Assembly: GCA_039096225.1 (NCBI GenBank) | Contig: JBBPEB010000029.1 | Coordinates: forward strand, 1-64,000 | DNA from: Blastocystis sp. Blastoise | Lineage: Eukaryota; Sar; Bigyra; Opalinata; Blastocystidae | Reading direction: 5' to 3' | DNA length: 64,000 bases | Part shown: positions 52,401 to 64,000 of the stretch, piece after piece | How the letters are laid out: each line of letters opens with the position of its first letter | Numbering within the stretch: position 1 is the first letter of the stretch | The notes under the pieces: generated by a model | The model's input: the letters and a program-made list of their open reading frames with translations, nothing else | What the model was told of the DNA's origin: nothing | Databases searched by the model: none | Made by a program: the position numbers and the translations under genes

Positions 52401-55400
52401 AAAGAGATGAAAATATCACATGAATCTGAAATAGAAAAATTAGCTACAATATTTGAGCATTGCCAAAGTGATTTAGAAGATGTGAAAGAAACAAATTCAA
52501 AGATTGTTGAAGAATATAGTCGATTATATGATGCTTATAGTCAATTAACAGGAGAAAATAATTATATATCTCCACTTTCATTGATCGAAGATCACGAGGA
52601 TAGTGAGGATAGCGATGATGATAATGATGATAATAATGATAATAATGATGAAAGTAATGATAATAATGATAATAATAGTAGCGAAAACAATGATGATAAT
52701 AATAATAATAACAATGATGATAATGAAAATAATAGTAGTAACGATGATAATGAAAATAATACTAATAATAATAATAATAATAATAATAATAGCAATAATA
52801 ACATAAATGACACTGTATCTGCTGTTTCTGAAGAACCTGCTAGTCCTGCTTCAATTAATACTAATAATAATAATAATACTACCAATAATACTACTAATAA
52901 TGCTACTAATAATACTACTCCTCCTACTCCTGTTACATCAAATACGAATTATGAGATTGAATATAAGCATATACTTTCTATATATGAATCTATGATATCT
53001 AAATTATTAACTTTAATGAACCTTGATATTCCTGCGGGAATACCTGATTCTGATTCTGAAGAAGAAGAAGATAAAGATACAGAAGAGCTTTATATGGAAT
53101 CTGTAGTGACAGAAATTGATAATTATATTCATTCTTTAATAAAGAAGATGAATGATCATGATAAAGAGAATCAAGAAAATATAGCTGTTTTTGAGAAAGA
53201 AATAAATCGTTATGAATCCGATTTCGAGCGTATCCGTAAAAATGTGTACGAAGCGTCATTGAAGATCGTTAGTTTAGAACGTCAAAATATTCAAATGGAT
53301 ACATTTAATAGAGAAATGATTAAACAATATACTACTTTATCAAAAGAATATACTTCATTAAAGAATCATTTAAAGGAATTAATTTATAAGAATACATTTA
53401 AATCTTTAGGAGATATAGAAAAAGAAGATTCAAAAGATTTTGTAGAATTAGCTCCAGTAAGTATGAATGATTTAACTACTTATTATTCTAAGATGACTTA
53501 TACTCAAACTAAGAATAAGAGACATAATAGTATAAAGAAGAATAATTATTTGAATAAAGAAGAAGAAGAAGAGATGAAGAAACGATATAATGATGATATT
53601 AATAATAAGAGTGAAAGTGCACGTATTGATGCCGATGATGAAAGTATAGATGAAGAAACTATGTCTGTATTTACTCCAGAAGAAGAAAAAGAAGAGTTAT
53701 TAATAGAAACACAAGGAATAAAGACTACACAAATTGATATTGAAAGTGATGTTAATAATGATGTTAATAATAATGTTAATAATGATGTTAATAATAATGT
53801 TAATAATGATGTTAATAATGATGTTAATAATAATGTTGAAAATAATATGAATAATACAATTAATGATACTATCAATGATACTATCAATAATACAATTAAA
53901 AATACTATCAATGATACTATCAATGATACTATCAATGAAAATCCTATTCATTCTTTGACAAGTGAAGTTATACATACAAATATGAATGAAACTAGTAATG
54001 CTATTATTAATACTCCTATTAATATGCAAATAGATGCTTCTGTTAATACAGAAATACCTTCTCAAAAAGAGAATAAAGATAAAGATACAGAATGTGTATC
54101 ACCTTCTATATCATCAACTATATCTTCTTCTAATATTCCATGTGAATCACCTCTTCCTGTAATAACTGAATCCAATGAAGTTATTACAAAACAACTAGAT
54201 GAATTTTTAATAACAACAGAAACTAATTATAAAGAAGAAATTATTAATAAAGAAAAAGAAAAGAAAGAACTTGAAGATACTTTGAGTATGAAACAACAAG
54301 AAATTCAACAATTAAAAGAGAAATTAAATACTCAAATGGAATTATTCAATTCATTACAACAAGAAAATAATCAATTATCTATATCTATGAAATCATTATC
54401 GAATAAAAATGTTCTTTTAGAACAATCTGTTCAACGTATTCAAGTCTATAAAGATGAAATTGTGATTCTAAAAGAACAATGTGAAGATTGTAAAGTGTAT
54501 ATACAAGAAGGAGAAGAAAAATTCAAAAAACAATCATTGATATTACAAGATTCAATGACTAAAGAAAAAGATCTATATAATCAATATATAGAAATTCAAA
54601 ATACTTATAAAGAGAATCAAGATATTTGTAATAAGTATATTTCTAAAGAAAAAGAATATATAGCTATTATTGATCATGATAAAGAAGTGATTTCAAATTA
54701 TATGAACAATTATATTATGAAGAGTGAATTTGAAATAAAAGAGAATCAATATAAGGAATCAGAAAAAGTATATATAGAGAAAAATGATTTCCAAGAGCAA
54801 CAATTAAGTGTTTTACAAGAAAAGCAATCTCAATTAATATCTGAAAGAGATAGATTAAAGAATACAATTGATGAGAATGAGCAAATAATTAGTCAATATG
54901 AAGAAACTATAATGGATTTAACGAATAAGAATCAAGAGTTCATAGATTCTATAGATAGTTTACAGAAAGAGAAAGATGAATTAAAGAAGACTATAGAAAC
55001 TATGAATATTCAATTAAAGAATAGTTTAGAAGAGAAGAAAGAATATTATGAGAATGAAGAAAAAGAATTAGAATTGAAGTATACTACAAGTCTTGAAGAA
55101 TATAAAGTGAAATATAATGATTGTAATGAATCTATTGATATATTAACAGAAGAGAAACATCAACTTTTAGAAGAAATAGAGAAGAATAAAAAAGAAATGA
55201 ATGATTTGACTATGAGTGTTCAACAAGAGAAAGAAGTTGTTTCAAAATATGTACAGGAAATAGAAGAATATAAGAAGAGTATAGAAGATAAGGATGATAT
55301 AATTCATAAGAAGTCTTTATTACTTGAAGAATTGCAATTGAAAACGACCGAATTAAAGTCTATAATAGAACAGAATTTGAAGGAAAAAGAAGAAGAAAAA

Positions 55401-57254
55401 CGAGAAAGTAAAGAATTCTATGATATAGCTATAGAAGAGAAGGAGAAGAAGATAGAATCCTTAAATAAAGATTTAGAAGATGAATATAAGCGTGAAGAGA
55501 GTCTTAAGAAACAAATAGAAGAGAATATGAAATGTATAGAAACATATAAGAAGGAATCTATGAATATAACTGATATGAAGAATGAAATAGAAGATAAATC
55601 ATTATTGTTAGAGCAATTAAATAAAGATATGAATATACTGAAATGTTCTTTAGAAGAAAAGAATAAAGAATGTGATCAATATATAAATGATATTAATGAA
55701 TATAAGAATATGATAGATACTAAGGATATAGAGCTTTCGAAATATGAAGATATAGTGAATAAAGAGAAGAATAAGAAACAAGAATATAAATCAACAATTC
55801 AACAGTTGAAGAATCAAATAGAGCAAATGAATATACAGATAAATCAATTAAGAAAAGAAGAAGAAGAACTAGAAAATGAAAAGAATAGTTTATCAAATAA
55901 TTTAGAAGAGAAAGAACTTGAGATTCGTAGTAAACAGAAAGAAAATGATCAATTTCAAAGATTATTTGAAGATAAAAAAGAAGAATATTCTGAAATGTGT
56001 TTGAAATTATCTGAAAGTGAGCAGAAGATTCATGATTTCGAAGATTTATTAAAAGATAAGGAAGAAGAGAAGAAGGAAATGATAAAGAATAAAGAAAAAT
56101 ATGAAATTTCATTATTAGAAATAAAGAATCAGTTAGAACATAGTAAAATGAATATAGATTCTTTCTCACAAATCATGAATAAAGATGATTTAATAGATAA
56201 TAATAATAATAATGAGATTAGTATATATAAGAATAAAATAGATCAATATAAGAATGAGAACGAGGAATATCAACAAAGAATATATAGATATGAACAAATA
56301 ATAAAAGAAAATCAATTAGAACTTGAATGTTATGTGAAAAAGATAGATGTATATAAGAAACAGATAATTGAATTGACCCAAGAAAGAAATAAAAATAGAG
56401 TTAATATAGAGAAATTACATTATACAACTCAATTATATGAAAATAAATTATCCTTTTATGAAAATGAAATTAAGGAATATAAGCAATCGATTCATAGTTT
56501 ATATGAAGATAAATTGAATTTACAAAGTAAAATAAATGAATATAAACAAGATATATATAAGAAAACATCTATAATTGAAGAGAATTCAAAGAAGTATATA
56601 GATACTCAAAATGATTTAAAGAAATATAAAGATCAAATACATGTATTAGAAGATCAAGTTATTTCTATGCAATCAAGTGATATTGTTGATAAGAATAATA
56701 ATAATGATGTTGATAATAATAATAATGATGTTGATAATAATGTTGATAATAATGTTGATATTGTTGATATTGTTGATAATAATAATAATAATAATAATAA
56801 TAATTTGGATTCAACTTCTGTGAATTCTATTATTCGTTTATTGAATAATGAATTAAATGATATTCAAATGAAATATAGTGCTTTACAACAATCTTATGAT
56901 CAATTATTAACTGCAAAGAATACTATAGAAGCCGATAATGACGTATTAAGTGAACAAGTGAATCAATTAGAAGTTGAAAAAGAAACAATTGAAAAAGAAT
57001 ATGAAGATCATAAACAATCTCTTCGTAATTATTATACTGAATTACAATCACTTCAAGACTCTTTAAAAAATAATATGAAAGATAATACAACTTCTCTTTC
57101 TCAATCTATACATACTCTACAAACACAAAATAAAGTATTAACAAATTTATTACCAGATCTTCAAGATGTAATTACTCGACCTTTTAATTATGATGAATCC
57201 ATGAAGAAAATTAATCAATTAAATAAACAATTTGAATGTATCACAAAGAATTAA
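44779..57254 (+). CDS. Giant coiled-coil protein (4006 aa)
   Basis: Six exons (44779-44797, 44844-44974, 45029-45088, 45158-45247, 45359-45507, 45683-57254) join in phase. The first five are small and encode a ~150-residue globular/helical N-terminus (STLSDFLSIIRKAVCETVFD, PLTLHIFEAFCED, SYFSELLREIANERSRFKVI). The last is an 11.6-kb uninterrupted exon. That exon encodes long heptad-type coiled coil (K/E/Q/N/L/I rich) broken by low-complexity inserts: DNNTIDNN repeats (about 47028-47170), an Asp run (49426-49500), NDINKDN repeats (49785-49970), a 14-residue NKYKKQLDNYEENI repeat (51770-51980), Asn/Asp tracts (52610-52800), and NNDVNNNVNND/TINDTIND repeats (53745-53935). The size and coil content recall golgins, CENP-F/NuMA-type or spindle-pole scaffolds, but no family signature is seen. 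Confidence 0.85.
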
Positions 57255-57801
57255 TGGTATTTTTATATTATAATAATTTTTAAAAGTATTCATTATATAT
57301 TATACATTTAACTTTTTTTTCCTTTTCTATTTTTTTCTAATTTTTAAATCTTATTTTAAATTTTGTTTGAGCAATGAAACAAAATAAATATATGTTATAA
57401 TTATTGTTTTGTCAGTTTTAAACTTGGATTAACAAGAATCGTCAATAATGATTGAGTTCTTCACATTATTTCTATTCTCAACAATACTACATAAGTTTTT
57501 AAACATTATTCAAGACCTGATTAACTGTAATCATAAAAATGTATATACTGGATGACACAATCTTTGTTATTTTACAATAATATATTATATTTAAGAAAAA
57601 ACTCAAGATCAAATACATACAGCACTGTATTATATTTTGATTATTAGTTGAAAATCGAATAAAAATTGAATAAAATAATTAAAAAATAATAATTGATTAA
57701 TTTATTTTTAAAGCTATAAAGGCTTGAATAATCATAATTCTTTTAAAAATAATATATTTTGCTTGTAGTCCTTGTAGAGTATAGAGTCTCTTAATATAAC
57801 A
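57255..57801. other. Intergenic, no gene seen
   Basis: 547 bp of AT-rich DNA between two plus-strand genes; it probably holds the poly(A) region of the giant coil and the promoter of the RPAP3-like gene. Confidence 0.5.
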
Positions 57802-58825
57802 ATGGATTTGAAAGAAGAAGCCAATAGGTATTTCGTTTATATTCGAATAATATAATGTTTATATAGAATTAAACAGCAAGGTAATGAGTTTTTCAAACAA
57901 AAAAAATATTTGGATGCTATTCAATACTATACAAAAAGTTTAGATCTGGATAAGAATTCAGCTGTGTAAATATTACCTTTTCATTGATTTATTAATAATA
58001 ATTGTTTTTTTCTTCATTAGATTTTAATATGAATCTTCTTTTTATTTATTTATAGATACTCCAATCGAGCTCTCTGTTATATAAAGAATGAGGAATATGA
58101 GAATGCAGAGAATGATTGTATTTTGTCTCTTCAAATTGATAATACGTTTGCGAAATCGTGGCTTCGATTAGCTATATGTAAGATGCATGATGAAAAATAT
58201 AAAGAGGCCTATGTTTACTTATTAAAATGTGAACTGTATGTTCAGAATACTCCGGATGTGAAGAACCGAAAACAAGAATGTAAAATGTATATATAGAGAT
58301 TTTTATTGAATATGTTTTCTTTATAATTTAGTGAATAATATAATATATATTATGTATAATATATATAATATATATAATATATATATAGGATGGATACAAC
58401 TTGTGCAACATTAACGTTAGAAAGTTATATTAAAGAAAAGAGGAATTCTATCGATCATTTAAAACAATTAAGTATATATATATTTATTAAATATTATATT
58501 TACTCTGTATATATAGGACAATATGAAGAATGTATTCAAGAATGTGAACGTTTATTAGTATTAATAACAGATTCAAATCAAAGAAATCAATTAAATAATT
58601 TCATTAAAGAAGTTACTTTATTAAAGAATAATAATAAAAAGGATGAAACTATATCAGAAATTGTTCAAGAACCTAAAATAAAGACGAATGTATTTATTAT
58701 TTATTTTCGGTTTTAACTAGTTATTTATTTATAATATATCTTATGTATAGAAAATAAATAAACAGAATAATGAAAGAATTGAAAAAGCATTACAATTATT
58801 ATTAGACAAAAAGAAACAACAAGTT

Positions 58826-58899
<74 letters not shown>

Positions 58900-59484
58900 G
58901 TAATAATAAATATCTATATAGCCTCTTCCCTGTGTTCCTAATAAATTATTTAAATTATCGATGGATATACAGAGCTTAGAGACTGATTCTGAAAGATTAT
59001 TTGAATATCTATATGTATATTGATAATAAAGAATACTATATATTTATATATATATATAATTTACATTTTAATAATTATGATAAAAGAGAGTTATTATACT
59101 ATATAATGTTTATCTATATTCTATTCCACGTAATGTATATGTTCAATTATTTACAAATAACAACGATACTGAAGCTTTTTCTATGCTTATTAAAGCATTC
59201 TATTCAATTCATAAACATGAAAATAGTCTGTTTTTTATTGATGTTCTTGTAGATATAACAAAATCTAATAATATTCAATTTATGATCACTATGACACAAT
59301 CCTCCGTCATGAACAGTATTTTACAATTATCCTTATTTATTTTTCATGTTATATATATAAATATTTTTTAAATATCTTTATTTCTTTAGAATTAAAAGAA
59401 TCTATTATTGATATTTCTAAATCAAATACTATTCCAGAAGAAAAACTAAAAATAATAACTCAATTCTATAAAATAAAGCTATAA
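57802..59484 (+). CDS. RPAP3/SPAG1-like TPR protein
   Basis: About nine exons in phase run from MDLKEEANR (57802) to ITQFYKIKL and the stop at 59482-59484. The N-terminal TPRs are clear: KQQGNEFFKQKKYLDAIQYY, TKSLDLDKNSAVYSNRALCY, IKNEEYENAENDCILSLQID and FAKSWLRLAICKMHDEKYKE. These are carboxylate-clamp-type TPRs that bind Hsp90/Hsp70 tails. After a linker, the C-terminal part (LFKLSMDIQSLETDSERLFE, then SIPRNVYVQLF, HKHENSLFFIDVLVDITKSN) fits the RPAP3_C domain, which binds the R2TP complex (RUVBL helicases). The exon boundary near 59020-59100 is not resolved. It is likely a co-chaperone for assembly of RNA polymerases and PIKK complexes. Confidence 0.75.
58826..58908 (+). repeat. (AAT)n microsatellite in an intron
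   Basis: About 80 bp of ATAATAATA repeat with one interruption fills most of one intron of the RPAP3-like gene. Confidence 0.95.
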
Positions 59485-59967
59485 GTTCTATAAATCATTC
59501 ATTTTTTCAAAATGATCAGTTATTTTATCACAAAATAATTAATTCTTGCTGTCTATCTTCTATATGGAAGAGAATTCTCAATTAAAAAACATTTCTTTTA
59601 CTATTTAACTCCTAATGAATACCTTTTATGGAATATATTATAAATAACAATACATACATTATTGTGTTTTCTTATCATTAATTTACTTGATAATTATGGA
59701 ATTCTTTTTGTTTCTAAAAGAAGTTCCTACGATTTTTCTATGATGATGACCAATAAGAATTCTATAATTTATTAAAAAATTCGTGGGAAATCCCAAATGT
59801 CTCTGGACTTTTTCGACTGTTTCAGAAAACTAAAGAAAAACCAAGGGATTTATCTTAGTAATAAAACTCTGTACTTCTTAAAGACCGTTTATATCATTGA
59901 AACGAAAAATAGCCCTATTTATTAGTTCTTTAATATAATATACCGTATATTTTGAAGAAAGAATTTA
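59485..59967. other. Intergenic, promoter side of the four-helix membrane gene
   Basis: 483 bp with slightly higher GC at 59780-59880; no coding gene or recognised motif. Confidence 0.45.
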
Positions 59968-60916
59968 ATGAGTATGATATAATCTATGCTATCTATGTGT
60001 TATTATATAGAAATGACAAACGATGAAGTTTATTTTTATATTATTCAATGTCTTTCTGGATTAGCATCAATTATTAGTGGATTCTCAGCTATCTTGGCTA
60101 TTGTAGAAGAAAAATTAAATGTATATTGTCTTTCAGTTTTTAAAATCATGGCTCTTTTTTTAGATTATTCAGCTAATTTGTTGTGTATTGAACTTCTGTA
60201 TATCTTCTTCCATTCTTCTAAGTATTGTTGTTCCAGATCTAATCTCTCGCTATTGTGTATTTTTTTTATATATATATGATTTTCGTAATAATTATTTATT
60301 TTTATTTATCTATAGGGTTTCTTAAGACAATGGGTATATCGTGGAATTCTGGAATTTGCGTATATTTCTTATAGTTATACTTTTTATCTTTTTTTAAATT
60401 TCTTTTTTCTTATTAATATAGATGTGGAAGTATTATGTATATTCTTTCATGTGAAATTCCATTTCATTTGTCACTAAGTACTTTTCTATTTACTTATTTT
60501 TCTTTATTCTTAACTATACTTGGAATTACAAATATCATTCTGGTATATATATTATTGTAATTGTATTATTTATTTGTTTTTAATATTATATATATTATTC
60601 TTTATTTTATTCTTATGCATATATATATATATATTTATTTATTAATTTATATATAGGGAATTATATTTAGAAAACGAATTCAATTCTTTTATACTATTTC
60701 TAGAAGTGTATACACTTATTATATATATATAGTTTTACTTTCTTATACAATAATAATTTATTTATAATAGAACTATTTCTTCTTCTCTACTTTTATATAT
60801 TATGAATAATAATTATCTATATATAGCCATCGACTACTATGATATTTTCTAATCTTTATTATAAAGAAGCTCAGTTATTATTAAGTTCTACAAATGATAT
60901 TATCGACAGACTCTAA
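59968..60916 (+). CDS. Four-helix membrane protein, TVP15 / COPI-associated-like
   Basis: Exons join in phase to about 190 aa with four hydrophobic helices: VYFYIIQCLSGLASIISGFS, IIQLICCVLNFCISSSILLS, GILEFACGSIMYILS and FLFTYFSLFLTILGITNIIL. A GFLRQWVYRGILEF segment sits before the third helix, like the F-L-x-x-W-x-G-R-G motif of TVP15/COPI-associated Golgi proteins. The C-terminus is short and polar. Start: ATG at 60013, or a 4-base first exon (ATGA at 59968) spliced to 60011, which adds MK. The hydrophobic topology is clear; the family name is a guess and a receptor-type protein fragment is an alternative. Confidence 0.6.
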
Positions 60917-60954
60917 GGATTTTTATTATCTTTTATTCTTTATGTATTCTATTC

Positions 60955-61090
60955 TATTTTTATAATAATTATATTCTATTTTTTATAATAATTATATTCT
61001 ATTTTTTATAATAATTATATTCTATTTTTTATAATAATTATATTCTTATTTTATAATAATTATATTCTATTTTTATAATAATATTCTATT
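60955..61090. repeat. ~25-bp tandem repeat
   Basis: Six copies of a unit containing TTTTTTATAATAATTATATT, directly downstream of a stop codon (3' UTR/spacer of the membrane-protein gene). Confidence 0.9.
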
Positions 61091-61285
61091 TTTTTATATT
61101 TATATATATTATATTTCTTTCATAAATATTTATTATTTATATTATTCTTATTATATTTCTATGTATACTACATTTTGTGTTGATATAAAATCTTTAGATT
61201 ATTTTGATTTTATTCTATATATATATATTTATATATATTAGTGGATCATATTTTCTTTTTGTAACTAGTTAATTTTTTATGATTC

Positions 61286-61287
<2 letters not shown>

Positions 61288-61341
<54 letters not shown>
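61288..61341. repeat. (TA)n microsatellite
   Basis: About 54 bp of alternating AT in spacer DNA. Confidence 0.95.
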
Positions 61342-61346
<5 letters not shown>

Positions 61347-62265
61347 CGAAATTAGGATATATTTTATTTCTTTTTTATATATCGTTACTATTTAAACCAA
61401 TATTTAATTTACTTTTTTTTTTCATCATAAGATATATATATATACATATATATATAGTATTTATTTATAGTTTTTTTTTTATATGTAACTTCTCTTATGA
61501 ATATACATATATATATTTATGTAAATACATTTTTCCTGTCTTGTCTTTTTTTAATTTTTTTCTTGATTTTTTACAGATGAAATATCTATATACTTTTTTT
61601 TCATTATATATATTGTATTCTTTATAGAATATTCTTTATATAATAAATAATATACCTTTTTTCTCTTTTTTTTAATATTCTCAAATATCATATTATACTT
61701 ATATATATATACATATTTTAAGATTTCTATTTTAATTTTATACATAAGAATCTCTTTCTATTTAGTATTGCTTTTTTTCTATTATTTTCATCTATCTTAA
61801 TTCTCATTTATCATTTTAATGCCTTTTTTAAAACTCGGTTTCTATTCAATCTTATTCTATTACTCTTATGAATTATAGTATTTCTCTCTAATAAGAATAA
61901 TATGACACAACTATTTCATTTTTTTTTGTCATTTGTTTTTGTTATCAATTCTATACACTCTTATTATTAATTTATTAATAGTAACATCTTTTTATGTTTA
62001 TTTCTATTCATAAACATCCACAATTCTAGGAATTATCGTTTTTTTAAAACTAAAATCTCACTAATTAAGTGGCATTCGCAATCCATATCTCTCGTCAAGC
62101 TCTATCATTCATTCGAAATCATTTTCAATGCATATCTTATCATAGAAATCTTATTCTATCAATTCCATCATCATTTTCTTCTTTTCATAAATACTTTCTT
62201 GATATACAAACAAACTTTCATCAGTTTTCTTTTTGATTCATTTTTTTTTTTTAATTTTATTCTTC

Positions 62266-62286
62266 TAGGGTAGGCTCCCTACCCTA
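62266..62286. promoter_or_regulatory. Perfect 9-bp inverted repeat with telobox-like word upstream of SUMO
   Basis: Arms TAGGGTAGG (62266-62274) and CCTACCCTA (62278-62286) with a CTC loop. The right arm runs into ACCCTAAAC, similar to plant-type telobox elements (AAACCCTAA). It lies 210 bp before the SUMO start in otherwise A/T spacer, so a protein-binding site or transcript hairpin is possible. Confidence 0.6.
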
Positions 62287-62495
62287 AACAGAAAAAAATA
62301 GATCGTGTCTCAAAAAGACATTTTCCATAGTATATTTCGACTATTTTTGTTTTTGTACTAATAAAACCTAGTTTTTCATGATTAACTAGAAAATTTTCAT
62401 TATTCGAGAATCGGCTTTCTTTTTTGGAGGCTTTATAATAAAAAAAACAAAAAGAATTTTTTTTTGTAAATAAGTAATATTTAAATAAATCTAAT

Positions 62496-62956
62496 ATGTC
62501 TACTGAAGAAACTGAAACACCTGTAGCTAAGGAAGAAAAGAAGGAAGTTCCTACTGAAGAAAACACCATTATTATCAACGTTCGTGATGGAGTATGTTTT
62601 TTAATATGTGCTATTTCTTCTTAATCTTATTATTAATCTATTAAACTCATCTTTTATTTAGGAAGGTAGCAATACTTCTTTTAAAGTAAGAAAGAACACT
62701 AAGATGCGAAAGATTTTTAAGGCTTATTCCCAAAAACTTGGAAAGGATATCACCAATATACGTTTCATGTTTGATGGTAATCCAGTTGGTGATGATGAAA
62801 CTCCCTTATCTGTATATATATATATATATATAAATATATTTTTTATCCATTTTTTAATATTTAAAACAATATATATATATATATATTTATATATAGCTTG
62901 GTATGGAAGAGGATGATCAAATTGATGCTGAACTTGAACAAGTTGGTGGTTTCTAA
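62496..62956 (+). CDS. SUMO: SUMO (ubiquitin-like modifier)
   Basis: Three exons (62496-62591, 62662-62811, 62897-62956) join in phase 0 to 101 aa. After a disordered acidic N-terminus (TEETETPVAKEEKKEVPTEE) comes the ubiquitin fold: IIINVRDGEGSNTSFKVRKN, MRKIFKAYSQKLGKDI, IRFMFDGNPVGDDETPLSLG, MEEDDQIDAELEQVGG. The features are those of SUMO/Smt3: K-x-F-x-x-Y-x-x-x-x-x-K, R-F-x-F-D-G, and the D-x-I-x-A/D loop. It ends with the conjugating di-glycine followed by a single Phe, so only one residue would be removed by a Ulp/SENP protease. It is covalently attached to nuclear target lysines by E1 (Aos1/Uba2) and Ubc9. Confidence 0.97.
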
Positions 62957-63215
62957 ATGAATTTTTCATGATTTCTTTTTTTTTGTTTTATACATTTTAT
63001 ATATCTTTTATATTTCTCCAAAAATATTTTGTTTTGTTAATTAATTATCTATGTACATTATATTTAAAACAAAATACATTATGGATGAATAAATATATTT
63101 ATAAATACGAATAGTAGAAAACATAATAGAAAAAATATATAGAAATCATTTTTTATTGCCAAAAAAAAAAAGTAATCATAAAAAAACAATATATAAAATC
63201 GTATTATAAGTGTAT

Positions 63216-64000
63216 TTATAAGGTAGCAAAGATTTCTTCAGCTTTCTTAATAGCTTCCTCAATGTGTTTAATATCTTTACCCTAAATATATGTAATGATA
63301 TAATAGTTTTATATTTATAATAAATATAATAATAATAAATAAAATAAATAAAATAATAATAAATAAATATAAATATAATAATAATAAAAATATAATAATA
63401 TCTAAAAGTATACTTGTCCTTGAGCGAGATTGGCTTTGCCGCCACCTTTACCGCCACAGAGAACAGCTACAGGCTTAAGCCATTCAACAGCACTGAATCC
63501 CTTGTCATTAGCAGATTTACTACAAGTTACATAGAAACCAACTTTATTTTCTTCTTCATCAATACTATATAATAAACAGCAAGCTTCAGGAACTAATTCA
63601 CGAATCTTTGTCATTAATTTATTAGCAGTAGTACCATCAGTACCAATATCTACACGAATAATACCTCCTTTAGCATTATCTTTTATGTACTCCGCACAAA
63701 CACCTTCAACTTTAGTCATAGCAACTTCAGCTTTAGCTAACATAGCAGCCTTCTTTTCAGCTACCATTTTCTTTTCAAGAACTTTAAGTTCTTCTCTTAA
63801 TTTATTCTTAAGAGATAAAGAGATAACAGCAGTAGCTAAATCTTGTTGAAGACCAACAACACATTTAGCAAGATCTTTTCCACTAGCAGCTCTAGCTTCA
63901 GAGAATTTAGCTTCAATTTCTTTACCTAATTGAATAGCTTCATAAGCTTTATCATGAGTAACACAAGTAACACGACGAATACCCTTAGCTATACTACCTT
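63216..64000 (-). CDS. alaS: Alanyl-tRNA synthetase, C-terminal part (cut by window edge)
   Basis: Minus-strand exon 63414 to the window edge, spliced (132-nt intron) to 63281-63216, which encodes GKDIKHIEEAIKKAEEIFAT. Visible: the end of the editing domain (SIAKGIRRVTCVTHDKAYEA), a connecting coil (EIEAKFSEARAASGKDLAKC, LSLKNKLREELKVLEKKM), and the DHHA1/C-Ala domain with CGGKGGGKANLAQGQ, the family's glycine-rich signature. The aminoacylation domain lies beyond the window. It charges tRNA-Ala and clears Ser/Gly-tRNA-Ala. Confidence 0.95.

Larger units (their letters stand above)
60917..62495. other. Intergenic with repeats and a hairpin
   Basis: 1.6 kb between the membrane-protein gene and SUMO. 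It contains a ~25-bp tandem repeat (60955-61090), a (TA)n tract (61288-61341), empty T-rich DNA, and a perfect hairpin at 62266-62286. I see no gene. Confidence 0.55.

Noticed and set aside
52592-53935. Minus-strand Leu/Ser and Ile/Val-rich frames opposite the giant coiled coil
   Set aside because: They are the reverse complement of GAT/AAT repeats in a real exon.
59968-60916. Seven-helix receptor (cAMP-receptor-like) reading of the membrane protein
   Set aside because: Only four hydrophobic helices are present between start and stop.
1-64000. tRNA, rRNA genes, CRISPR arrays, intact transposons
   Set aside because: I found no T-loop/anticodon patterns, rRNA words, regular spacer-repeat arrays or transposase frames on reading both strands.

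Overview
The window is nuclear DNA from a very AT-rich unicellular eukaryote. The genes are riddled with short spliceosomal introns that start GTA(TAT)n and end TATATAG. Between genes there is AT-rich filler with (TA)n tracts, the nuclear code looks standard, and Asn/Asp runs in proteins are common. The proteins are conserved eukaryotic ones (SUMO, CENP-X/MHF2, Trm61, a Nup54-like protein, cytosolic AlaRS). I could not fix the lineage from sequence alone. Degenerate CCCTAA/CCTAAA repeats in the first ~200 bases suggest that the left edge is close to a chromosome end.

Many genes were rebuilt by hand by matching donor, acceptor and reading phase across introns, so several spans are longer than any single open frame.

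Layout. 1-7856: degenerate telomere-like repeats, then a giant single-pass surface protein on the minus strand (2268 aa, with a signal peptide recovered from upstream exons). 8848-12880 (-): a protein of about 1290 aa with repeated acidic DDW motifs. 13562-16804 (+): a Myb/SANT-like DNA-binding protein. 18667-19505 (+): a HAD-like phosphatase. 19506-22520: 3 kb of empty T-rich DNA. 22521-27355 (-): a Vps35/VPS35L-like alpha-solenoid candidate. 29361-30440 (+): intronless class II fructose-bisphosphate aldolase. 30698-33768 (-): an unidentified helical-repeat protein. 34589-36249 (-): tRNA m1A58 methyltransferase Trm61. 36514-39324 (+): an SSX2IP/Msd1 (ADIP)-like coiled coil. 39933-41511 (-): a Nup54-like nucleoporin. 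41887-42941 (+): a small ankyrin protein. 43347-43641 (-): a small MGGG/HVW mitochondrial-type membrane protein. 44220-44500 (-): CENP-X/MHF2. 44779-57254 (+): a 4006-aa giant coiled-coil protein. 57802-59484 (+): an RPAP3-like TPR protein. 59968-60916 (+): a four-helix membrane protein. 62496-62956 (+): SUMO. 63216-64000 (-): the C-terminus of alanyl-tRNA synthetase, cut by the window edge.

The genes form no single pathway. Several sit in divergent pairs over 260-680 bp promoters (acidic DDW protein/Myb, Trm61/SSX2IP-like, Nup54-like/ankyrin, MHF2/giant coiled coil). The most unusual items are the modular surface protein next to the degenerate telomeric repeats, four CCCGCGGG palindromes inside exons of an otherwise extremely AT-rich sequence, introns that are mostly (TA)n or carry private minisatellites, and a perfect hairpin upstream of SUMO.
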